Below are positions 1 to 8,113 of a stretch of DNA of 8,113 nt, piece after piece. The notes under the pieces are model-generated. The model saw only the letters and a program-made list of their open reading frames with translations, was not told the DNA's origin and did no database searches. The DNA is from DATLFP01 sp035540955 (lineage in GTDB: Bacteria; Actinomycetota; Acidimicrobiia; Acidimicrobiales; CADCSY01), in the NCBI GenBank assembly GCA_035540955.1, contig DATLFP010000211.1:1-8113 (forward strand), given 5' to 3'. Position 1 is the stretch's first letter, and every line of letters starts with the position of its first letter. Position numbers and translations under genes: made by a program.

Positions 1-1369
1 GCGGGAGAGACCGGGCCAGCTCCTCGGGGGTCGGCTCCCGGCGGACCTTCGCCTCCGGCGGCAGCAGGTCGACGATGGCGTCCATGATCCGACGGGTGTC
101 CTCGTCGAGGTCGTCGCCGGCGACGTGGAACGGCTCGCCGACCCGGGTCCGCACCAGGGGCGGGTTCACCACGCTCGTCACGTTGGGCAGCCGCGAGCTG
201 CGGGGCCACACCCGCTCGGTGCCCCACAGCCCGAGCGGGACGAGCGGGGCACCGGTCATGCGCGCCAGGCGCGCCGCGCCCCATCGGCCCTGCAGCTCGG
301 GCTCGAAGAAGGCCCGACCCCGCGGGATCGTGCCCTGCGGCATCATCGCCACGAGCTCGCCCGCTTCCAGCGCCCGGGCGGCGAGCTTGAGCGGCTCGTC
401 CGAGCCGGTGCCCCGCTCGACGCGGATGCCGCCCATCGACCGGGCCAGCGCGCCGACCACCGGCGCGTCGAAGACCTCCTTCTTGCCGAGGAAGCGGAGC
501 GGGCGGCCCGAGGGGGCCACCGTGAGCGCCACGGCAACGGTGTCGAAGTACGACCGGTGGTTGGCGACGACGATGCCGGGACCCTCGGCCGGGATGAGCT
601 CGGTGCCGGCGATGTCGAACCGCGCGTACGGGAACGCCAGCGGCGACATGAACGGCCGGAGCGCGCTCCACGGCTCGACGCCGAGCACCTTGGGCACCCC
701 GGGCGGGGCGTCGAGGTGCAGCACCGGCCATCGCCGGACGGTGGCCAGGATGCGGAGCTGCGGGTCGGGGTTCACCGCCGTCGGGTGGCCGACGGCGTTC
801 AGCAGCGGCGCGTCGAACACCGAGTCGGAGTACGCCCACGACTCGCCGAGCTCGACGTCGTGCTCGGCCGCCCACCGGCGGACCGCGTCGAGCTTGCCGG
901 TGCCCCACACGAACGACCCCACGATGGTGCCGTCGTACCGGCCCTCGGCGTCGCGGCCGTAGGTGGTGGCGATGACGTCGTCGAGGCCGAGCTCGTCGGC
1001 GAAGGGCTTCACCATGTCGAACGGCGAGGTGGTGGCGAGCACGACGGGGCGCCCGGCGGCGCGGTGTTCGTCCATGAGCCGGCGGGCGTAGGGCGCCACC
1101 GCGCCGGTCAGGAGCTTCGCCGCCTGCGTCGCCGCCTCGACCACGGCGTCGGCCGACCAGCCGGCCGCCACCCGCGCCGCTTGCCGGGTGAGGCCCATCG
1201 AGAGCAGGTTCTCGCCGAAGAGGTCGAAGGCGCGGTAGAGCGCCCGCTCCCCGGGGATGGCGCGATCGGGGATGATCCCCGCCTCCCGGAGGGCGGCGGA
1301 GAACACCGGGCCGCTGGCGCCCCGCAGCAGCGTCCGGTCGAGGTCGAAGAACGCTGCGCTCGAGGCCAT
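1..1369 (-). CDS. HAD-IB phosphatase / 1-acylglycerol-3-phosphate acyltransferase fusion (partial, C-terminus beyond window)
   Basis: Two-domain protein, 456 residues visible, running off the left edge. Residues 1 to about 210 form a SerB-like HAD phosphatase: motif I is D9-L-D11-R-T13, motif II T114/S115, motif III K159, and motif IV is SDSVFD with D182 and D186. Residues about 235-440 form a PlsC-type acyltransferase: motif I is NHRSYFD (H271, D276 as the HX4D catalytic pair), then GGIRVER (313-319), PQGT (344-347, usually PEGT) and VPLGLWGTE (377-385). PlsC enzymes transfer an acyl chain to lysophosphatidic acid to make phosphatidic acid at the membrane. The fused HAD domain is known from actinobacteria, for example M. 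tuberculosis Rv2483c; its substrate is uncertain, and the phosphoserine phosphatase label often given is only by homology. An in-frame stop (TAG, 1381-1379) lies four codons upstream, so the start is ATG 1369 or the adjacent GTG 1372. It is divergent from the LysR gene. Confidence 0.93.
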   Translation of the reverse strand, partial: MASSAAFFDLDRTLLRGASGPVFSAALREAGIIPDRAIPGERALYRAFDLFGENLLSMGLTRQAARVAAGWSADAVVEAATQAAKLLTGAVAPYARRLMDEHRAAGRPVVLATTSPFDMVKPFADELGLDDVIATTYGRDAEGRYDGTIVGSFVWGTGKLDAVRRWAAEHDVELGESWAYSDSVFDAPLLNAVGHPTAVNPDPQLRILATVRRWPVLHLDAPPGVPKVLGVEPWSALRPFMSPLAFPYARFDIAGTELIPAEGPGIVVANHRSYFDTVAVALTVAPSGRPLRFLGKKEVFDAPVVGALARSMGGIRVERGTGSDEPLKLAARALEAGELVAMMPQGTIPRGRAFFEPELQGRWGAARLARMTGAPLVPLGLWGTERVWPRSSRLPNVTSVVNPPLVRTRVGEPFHVAGDDLDEDTRRIMDAIVDLLPPEAKVRREPTPEELARSLP

Positions 1370-1414
1370 CACCGCAGGCTACGCCCGACGGCAAAATCCG
1401 GCCGCAAAACCAAG

Positions 1415-1443
1415 GAGACCCGCCCGGGGGGAGGGCGGGTCTC
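1415..1443 (-). terminator. Terminator-like perfect hairpin in the divergent intergenic region
   Basis: A perfect 11-bp inverted repeat, GAGACCCGCCC at 1415-1425 and GGGCGGGTCTC at 1433-1443, encloses a 7-base loop (GGGGGGA). Read on the minus strand the stem is followed by CTTGGTTTTGC, a weak T-rich tract; on the plus strand no T-run follows. Its position is odd because no gene ends here: both neighbours start outward, and the hairpin lies 46 bases upstream of the acyltransferase start. It could be an attenuator or mRNA-stability stem in that gene's leader, or a block to stray transcription. The structure is seen directly; the role is inference. Confidence 0.45.
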
Positions 1444-1537
1444 TCGTGGGAGCGGTTCCAGGAGGGGGGATCCCGGTCGCCGCTTTGTTACCGACCAGTC
1501 AACCAGTCCGACCGACATCTGTCCAACAGGTATCGCC

Positions 1538-1553
1538 GATGATCCCTATCATC
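1538..1553 (+). promoter_or_regulatory. Palindrome over a possible -10 box upstream of the LysR gene
   Basis: GATGAT-CCCT-ATCATC is a perfect 6-bp inverted repeat with a 4-base spacer. Its right part contains TATCAT (1547-1552), one mismatch from the consensus -10 TATAAT; no convincing -35 is seen 16-18 bases upstream. If used, transcription would begin near 1559, giving a leader of about 33 bases before the start at 1592. A dyad over a promoter just upstream of a LysR gene fits autoregulation, which is common in that family. It does not match the usual T-N11-A box exactly, so binding is a guess. Confidence 0.35.
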
Positions 1554-1591
1554 TCAAGCGATGGAGACCACGTCATGGACCTAGCGACGCC

Positions 1592-2509
1592 ATGGACCTG
1601 AGACAGCTGGCCGCCCTCGTGGCGATCGCCGACACCGGCACCTTCTCGGCCGCCGCCGAGATCCTCCACACCGTGCAGTCGAACGTCTCGACCCACGTGG
1701 CCCGCCTCGAGCGGGAGCTGGGCGTGACCCTCGTCGACCGGGCCGCCGGCCGCCTCACCGACGAGGGCGAGGTGGTCGTCGCCCGCGCCCGGCGGGTCGC
1801 TGCCGAGCTCGAGGCGCTCCAGGCCGACGTGGCCTCCCTGCGCGACGAGGTGTCGGGTCCCGCCCGCATGGGCGTCATCGGCACCACCGCCCGGTGGCTG
1901 GTGCCCGCGCTCCTCATGGCCATGGAGTCGAGCCACCCCCGCGTCCAGGTCAGCGTGCTCGAGGGCAACAACACCTCGCTCCTCCCCGCGCTCACCGCCG
2001 GCCGGCTCGACCTCGCGGTGCTCAACGAGCCCATCGACGACCCCGACCTCGTCGTCGAGTCGCTCTACGAGGAAGACCTCATCCTCGCCGTGCCCACCGA
2101 CCACGTCCTCGCCGACCGCGCCGAGGTGTCGATGGCCGATCTCGCCGGCCACGAGCTGCTCATGGGCCCGCCCGGCACCGCGTTCCGGACCCTCCTCGAC
2201 CGGGCCGCGGCCGAAGCCGGCGTGACGCTCACCCCGAAGGTCGAGCTCGACGGCCTCCGACTCATCGCGTCGCTCGTGTTCGAGGGGTTCGGCGCCGCCG
2301 TGCTGCCCTCGGCCGCCATCCCCCGCTGGCTCGATCCGGGCACGCAGTTCCGCCGGATCCCGATCCGCGACGCCGAGCCCCGCCGGGTCGGTGTCGTGCG
2401 CCGGCGCCGCGGCCTCCTGTCGGCGCCGGCCCGGGCGCTGCACGGCGTGATGATCGAGGTGCTCGGCGACCTCGCGTCGCGGACGAAGGGTGTGCACCCG
2501 TCGAACTAG
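1592..2509 (+). CDS. LysR-type transcriptional regulator
   Basis: A 305-residue protein of normal LysR-family length. Residues 1-60 are the winged helix-turn-helix DNA-binding domain (starts MDLRQLAALVAIADTGTFSAAA, with recognition-helix region QSNVSTHVARLERELG at 29-44); residues 60-88 form the linker helix; residues about 90-295 are the periplasmic-binding-protein-like effector domain (LTAGRLDLAVLNEP at 134-147, FEGFGAAVLPSAAI at 220-233). Such proteins act as tetramers in the cytoplasm and switch target promoters in response to a small molecule, often a pathway intermediate. ATG 1592 is chosen because the MDLRQL opening is typical of the family; no Shine-Dalgarno site is visible. The carboxyltransferase gene begins 12 bases after the stop on the same strand, so the two are probably co-transcribed and that gene may be a target. 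The effector cannot be read from the sequence. Confidence 0.95.
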   Translation: MDLRQLAALVAIADTGTFSAAAEILHTVQSNVSTHVARLERELGVTLVDRAAGRLTDEGEVVVARARRVAAELEALQADVASLRDEVSGPARMGVIGTTARWLVPALLMAMESSHPRVQVSVLEGNNTSLLPALTAGRLDLAVLNEPIDDPDLVVESLYEEDLILAVPTDHVLADRAEVSMADLAGHELLMGPPGTAFRTLLDRAAAEAGVTLTPKVELDGLRLIASLVFEGFGAAVLPSAAIPRWLDPGTQFRRIPIRDAEPRRVGVVRRRRGLLSAPARALHGVMIEVLGDLASRTKGVHPSN

Positions 2510-2521
2510 CGTCACGTCGAG

Positions 2522-3865
<1,344 letters not shown>

Positions 3866-3889
3866 CCCCGGGGAACGGGACCCGAACGG

Positions 3890-3902
3890 CCAACTAGGTT
3901 GG
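3890..3902 (+). promoter_or_regulatory. Possible citrate synthase promoter / small dyad
   Basis: In the 90-base gap between carboxyltransferase and citrate synthase, CCAAC-TAG-GTTGG forms a 5-bp inverted repeat with a 3-base centre. The sequence TAGGTT at 3895-3900 fits the actinobacterial -10 pattern TANNNT, which would place the transcript start near 3907 and a leader of about 50 bases. No good -35 is visible. Its presence would make the citrate synthase at least partly independent of the upstream pair. Weak motif evidence only. Confidence 0.33.
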
Positions 3903-3943
3903 TCACCGCGGGACAACAGCCCGCACCCACACACGAGCCGTAC

Positions 3944-3950
3944 GGGGGAA
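3944..3950 (+). promoter_or_regulatory. Ribosome binding site deciding the citrate synthase start
   Basis: GGGGGAA lies 5 bases before GTG 3956. It is the clearest Shine-Dalgarno-like site in the window and is the reason for choosing GTG 3956 over the in-frame TTG at 3899, which sits inside the possible -10 box and has no such site at a usable distance. Confidence 0.6.
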
Positions 3951-3955
3951 GCCGC

Positions 3956-5224
<1,269 letters not shown>

Positions 5225-5230
5225 CGCAGC

Positions 5231-6214
5231 TCACATCGTCAGCAGGATCTTGCCGACGGTGACGTTCGACTCCAGGCGCCGGTGGGCGTCGGCGGCGTCG
5301 GCCAACGGATAGCGGGAGTCGATCACCGGCTCCAGGACGGGTGCTCCCTCCCGAACACCTGCCCCGCTCGGATCGAACAGCGGGACGATCTCGCGCCCGA
5401 AGCGCTGGGTCAGCGCGAGCTTCTCCTCGACCGGTCGGGCCCGCAGCACGGTGCCGATCAGCGCTGCGCGCTTCATCATGAGCAGGCCGAGGTTGATCGA
5501 CGGCGGCGGTCCCGCCATCGTCCCCACCTGCACGATGGTTCCCCGCGTGCGCAGCGCCGCGAGGTTCCGGTCGAGGTAGTCCCCGCCGACGACGTCGAGC
5601 ACGACGTCGATCTCGTCGCTCAGATCCCACTGCCCCGCGCGGTCGATCACCCGGTCGGCGCCGAGGTCGCGCAGCGCGCCGAGCTTGCCGGCCGAGGCCG
5701 TGGTGGCCACGAACGCGCCGATCGCCTTGGCGACCTGGATGGCGGCGGTCCCGACCCCCGAGCCTCCGGCGTGCACGAGCGCCCACCGCCCCGAGGTGAG
5801 ACCGCCCTGCACCACCAGGGCGTCCCAGGCGGTCAGGAACACCTCGGGGATGGCCGCCGCATCGGGCAGGCCGACCGAGGACGGCACCGCCACGAGCTGG
5901 CGCTCGTGCACGGCGATCCGCTCGGCGTACCCGCCGCCGCTCACGATGCCCATCACCTCGTCGCCCACCGCCCACGCCCGGGCCCGCTCGCCACGCTCGA
6001 CGACCCGCCCCGCCACCTCGAGGCCGGGGATCTCGAACGCCGGTGCCGGTCCCGGCTGCGGGTACAGGCCCAGGCGCTGGAGCACGTCGGCCCGGTTGAG
6101 CGCCGTGGCGGCCACGTCCACCACGACCTCGTCGGGCCCGGGGACCGGTTCGGGCACCTCCTGCACCCGCAGGACCTCTGGTCCACCCTTCTCGGTCAGG
6201 ACGATGGCTCGCAT
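5231..6214 (-). CDS. Zinc-free NAD(P)H quinone oxidoreductase (zeta-crystallin / PIG3 type)
   Basis: A 327-residue medium-chain dehydrogenase/reductase without zinc ligands. Residues 1 to about 120 form the GroES-like domain, including ATALNRADVLQRLGLYP (36-52), a signature of the PIG3/quinone reductase branch, and GLEVAG (64-69). The NAD(P)-binding Rossmann domain follows, with the glycine-rich VHAGGSGVGTAAIQVAK at 147-163 and DVVGGDYLDRNL at 207-218. The C-terminus NVTVGKILLTM (317-327) is typical. Relatives reduce quinones or other electrophilic carbonyls with NADPH in the cytoplasm; the physiological substrate here is not evident. The MRAIVLTEKGGPEVL opening fixes ATG 6214 as the start. 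It is tail-to-tail with citrate synthase (6-base gap) and head-to-head with the phosphatase (9 bases between start codons), so any promoter must lie inside the phosphatase coding region or be of the leaderless kind. The frame stays open upstream to about 7072, but that extension is antisense noise. Confidence 0.94.
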   Translation of the reverse strand: MRAIVLTEKGGPEVLRVQEVPEPVPGPDEVVVDVAATALNRADVLQRLGLYPQPGPAPAFEIPGLEVAGRVVERGERARAWAVGDEVMGIVSGGGYAERIAVHERQLVAVPSSVGLPDAAAIPEVFLTAWDALVVQGGLTSGRWALVHAGGSGVGTAAIQVAKAIGAFVATTASAGKLGALRDLGADRVIDRAGQWDLSDEIDVVLDVVGGDYLDRNLAALRTRGTIVQVGTMAGPPPSINLGLLMMKRAALIGTVLRARPVEEKLALTQRFGREIVPLFDPSGAGVREGAPVLEPVIDSRYPLADAADAHRRLESNVTVGKILLTM

Positions 6215-6223
6215 CGGGGCATC

Positions 6224-6961
6224 ATGGCGCGGATGGCTTCGCGCTTCGTCCCCCTCACCGGCGCCTCCAACTTCCGCGACCTCGGCGGCCTGCCCATCAC
6301 CGGCGGCGCCACGACCGCGTGGGGTCAGGTGTTCCGCAGCGACACCCTCCAGGAGCTCACGGAGCAGGACGTGAAGACCGTGCTCGACGAGGTGGGGATC
6401 ACCACCGTGGTCGACCTCCGGACCAGCCGGGAGATCCGCAACGAGGGACGGGGACCGCTCGAGAACGCGGCGATCCGCTACGTCCATCTGCCGTTCATCG
6501 CCGATCTCGAGGTGCAGGACGAGGTGCCCGACGCCGTTGAGCGCGACGTCCTCGCCGACTACCTCCACATGCTCGACAGCGCCGGGCACCTGATCGCCGA
6601 GGCCGTGCACACGGTGGCGACGAGCCGCGGGCCGGTCGTGTTCCACTGCGCGGCGGGCAAGGACCGCACGGGCATCCTCGCCGCCCTCGTCGAGTCGCTC
6701 GTGGGCGTCCCCCGTGACGTCGTCGTCGGCGACTACGAGCTCACCAACCAGGTGATCGTCCAGATCTGCGAGCGGCTGGCCCGGTTCGACACCTACACCA
6801 ACGTGAAGGTCAACCCGCCCTCGCACTTCCGCTGCCGGCCGGAGGTGATGGCCGGCTTCCTCGACGCCCTCGACGAACGCCACGGCGGCGCCGCCGGCTG
6901 GGCCCGGGCCATGGGCCTCGAGGACCGAGATCTCACCGCCCTGCAAGACGTGTTGGGATAG
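6224..6961 (+). CDS. Protein tyrosine phosphatase, MptpB-like (Y_phosphatase3 family)
   Basis: A 245-residue phosphatase. The active-site P-loop is HCAAGKDRTG at 141-150: nucleophile C142, then K146, D147 and R148, the C-X5-R layout with the K-D-R triad of M. tuberculosis MptpB (PtpB), in which the loop aspartate acts as general acid. The family N-terminal signature NFRDLGG is at 16-22, followed by FRSDTL (37-42) and VVDLRTSRE (62-70). Relatives remove phosphate from phosphotyrosine, and in MptpB also phosphoserine/threonine and phosphoinositides; the natural target here is unknown. No signal peptide or membrane segment is seen. ATG 6224 gives MARMASRF; ATG 6233, three codons later, is equally plausible and neither has a ribosome site. 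The acyl-CoA dehydrogenase begins 4 bases after the stop, so the two are almost certainly an operon. Confidence 0.93.
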   Translation: MARMASRFVPLTGASNFRDLGGLPITGGATTAWGQVFRSDTLQELTEQDVKTVLDEVGITTVVDLRTSREIRNEGRGPLENAAIRYVHLPFIADLEVQDEVPDAVERDVLADYLHMLDSAGHLIAEAVHTVATSRGPVVFHCAAGKDRTGILAALVESLVGVPRDVVVGDYELTNQVIVQICERLARFDTYTNVKVNPPSHFRCRPEVMAGFLDALDERHGGAAGWARAMGLEDRDLTALQDVLG

Positions 6962-6965
6962 GACG

Positions 6966-8072
6966 ATGGAGTTTGGGTGGGATCCCGCGCTGGACAAGCT
7001 GCGGCGCGAGGCCGAGGAGGTCGCGCTGCGGGCCGCCGCCGACCTGCCGGTCAAGGAGGACTCCTGGATCAACGGCTACGACCGCGACTTCTCGCGGGAG
7101 CTGGGCGAGCGGGGCTGGCTGGGGATGACCTGGCCCAAGGAGTACGGGGGCCACGAGCGCACCGCGCTGGAGCGGTTCGTCGTCACCGAGGCGCTGATCG
7201 AGAACGGGGCGCCGATCGCGGCGTCGTGGTTCGCCGACCGGCAGATGGGACCGTCGATCCTCGCCTTCGGCACCGACGAGCAGAAGCGGCGCTACCTGCC
7301 GCCGATGACCAGGGGCGAGTCGAACTGGTGCATCGGCATGAGCGAGCCCGACAACGGCTCCGACCTCGCCCACCTCACCACGAGAGCGGTCCCCGACGGC
7401 GACTCGTTCGTGGTCACCGGTCGCAAGGTGTGGACCTCGTTCGCGGCGACCGCCGACTACTGCTACCTGATCTGCCGCACCGATGCCGATGCCCCGGCCC
7501 ACAAGGGCCTGTCCGAGCTGATCGTGCCGATGGACAGCCCCGGGGTCGAGGTGCTGCCCATCACCGACATGACGACCAACCGCCACTTCTGCGAGGTGGT
7601 GCTCGACGAGGTGCGGGTGCCCGCCGCCAACCTCGTGGGCGAGCTCAACGGGTCGTGGCGCCAGACGATGCGCCAGCTCGAGCACGAGCGGGGCGGCATC
7701 GACCGGCTGGTGAGCAACAAGGCCCTGTACCGGGACGCCCGCCCGCACGCCGACACCACCGACCCGCGCGTGCGCCAGGAGATCGCGGCGATCGAGTCGT
7801 CCTACCGCATCGGCCGCCTGATGGTGCTGAAGGGCGTGCTCGGTCAGGGCCTCCCGGGCATGAGCGCCATCACCAAGACCTTCGGGACCGAGTTCGAGCA
7901 GCGCGTCGCCGACTTCGTGGGCCGCACGCTCGGGGCGGAGGCGATGTTGTGGGGACGGTGGGCCCGCGGCATCTGCTACGGGCCGGCCTACACGATCATG
8001 GGCGGCACCTCGAACGTCCTGCGCAACATCGTGGGCGAGCGCGTGCTCGGCCTTCCTCGTGAGCCCGCGTAG
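6966..8072 (+). CDS. Acyl-CoA dehydrogenase (FadE family)
   Basis: A 368-residue FAD-dependent acyl-CoA dehydrogenase, the first step of a beta-oxidation-type cycle. Domain order is normal: N-terminal helices (GMTWPKEYGG at 53-62), central beta domain with the flavin/substrate motif CIGMSEPDNGSDLAHLTTRA (122-141) and TGRKVWTSFA (151-160), then C-terminal helices ending in MGGTSNVLRNIVGERVLGLPRE (345-366). In medium-chain enzymes the catalytic base is the Glu of YEGTS; here that position is glycine (MGGTS). A candidate replacement is E239 or E241 in QLEHERGG, near where isovaleryl-CoA and long-chain enzymes keep their catalytic Glu. The residue after GGTS is N350 where Glu or Gln is usual. Length is normal for the actinobacterial FadE group. 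Translated with the phosphatase (4-base gap, weak AGGA just before the start). Substrate chain unknown; a role in branched, steroid-like or short acyl-CoA oxidation cannot be told apart. Confidence 0.94.
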   Translation: MEFGWDPALDKLRREAEEVALRAAADLPVKEDSWINGYDRDFSRELGERGWLGMTWPKEYGGHERTALERFVVTEALIENGAPIAASWFADRQMGPSILAFGTDEQKRRYLPPMTRGESNWCIGMSEPDNGSDLAHLTTRAVPDGDSFVVTGRKVWTSFAATADYCYLICRTDADAPAHKGLSELIVPMDSPGVEVLPITDMTTNRHFCEVVLDEVRVPAANLVGELNGSWRQTMRQLEHERGGIDRLVSNKALYRDARPHADTTDPRVRQEIAAIESSYRIGRLMVLKGVLGQGLPGMSAITKTFGTEFEQRVADFVGRTLGAEAMLWGRWARGICYGPAYTIMGGTSNVLRNIVGERVLGLPREPA

Positions 8073-8113
8073 GGGCGAGCTCGAGGCGATCGTCCGCGGC
8101 GAGCCCTGGCTCA
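8059..8113 (+). CDS. Start of an unidentified CDS (partial, runs off window)
   Basis: From GTG 8059 a frame different from the dehydrogenase reads MSPRRGELEAIVRGEPWL and stays open to the window end, overlapping the end of the dehydrogenase gene by 14 bases, as in translationally coupled operons. The LEAIVRGEPWL segment resembles the N-termini of a nucleotidyltransferase-like family (in which a PWLM-type motif opens the domain), but 18 residues are too few for an assignment. No ribosome site is visible. Confidence 0.35.
   Translation, partial: MSPRRGELEAIVRGEPWL

Noticed and set aside
1495..1506. TTGACT on the minus strand as a -35 box for the acyltransferase
   Set aside because: No -10 sequence is found 16-18 bases downstream of it, so a promoter cannot be supported.
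125..1591. Long open plus-strand frame antisense to the acyltransferase and continuous with the LysR gene
   Set aside because: It is rich in Arg, Gly, His and Glu with no domain, and is explained by high GC in the third codon position of the opposite gene. Real LysR sequence begins only at 1592.
3899..3955. TTG start for citrate synthase giving 441 residues
   Set aside because: No ribosome site at a suitable distance, and the extra residues are not family-like; GTG 3956 follows GGGGGAA at 5 bases.
6215..7072. Upstream extension of the oxidoreductase frame on the minus strand
   Set aside because: The family N-terminus MRAIVLTEKGGPEVL starts at 6214; the extension is antisense to the phosphatase and shows no domain.

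Overview
The window is GC-rich, almost gene-filled bacterial DNA carrying lipid, acyl-CoA and central-carbon genes. Several traits suggest a high-GC actinobacterium: a HAD-phosphatase/PlsC acyltransferase fusion like that of mycobacteria, an MptpB-type tyrosine phosphatase beside an acyl-CoA dehydrogenase, GTG and ATG starts with few Shine-Dalgarno sites, and strong G/C in third codon positions. Acidimicrobiia is my best guess at class level, by inference only. I see no mobile element, CRISPR array, rRNA or tRNA.

Layout. On the left, on the minus strand, is the HAD/PlsC fusion, which runs off the window edge (1-1369). A 222-base divergent intergenic region (1370-1591) holds a perfect 11-bp hairpin and a small palindrome over a possible -10 box. 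It is followed on the plus strand by a LysR-type regulator (1592-2509), then 12 bases later a short, divergent acyl-CoA carboxylase carboxyltransferase subunit (2522-3865). After a 90-base gap comes a complete type II citrate synthase (3956-5224).

Citrate synthase ends 6 bases from the end of a minus-strand zinc-free quinone oxidoreductase (5231-6214). That gene is divergent, with only 9 bases between start codons, from a plus-strand protein tyrosine phosphatase (6224-6961). The phosphatase is followed after 4 bases by an acyl-CoA dehydrogenase (6966-8072). A new reading frame overlapping its end runs off the right edge.

How the genes fit together. The left gene belongs to phosphatidic-acid and glycerolipid synthesis. 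The LysR-carboxyltransferase pair looks like a regulator with its target, and citrate synthase takes acetyl-CoA into the TCA cycle. The oxidoreductase/phosphatase/dehydrogenase group recalls the Mycobacterium tuberculosis region with Rv0149 (quinone oxidoreductase), Rv0153c (ptbB) and Rv0154c (fadE2). The overall theme is acyl-CoA and lipid metabolism. This is largely a housekeeping region. I found no clear new defence or mobile system. The points most worth a second look are the degenerate N-terminal half of the carboxyltransferase, the conserved phosphatase/dehydrogenase neighbourhood, and the very tight divergent start.
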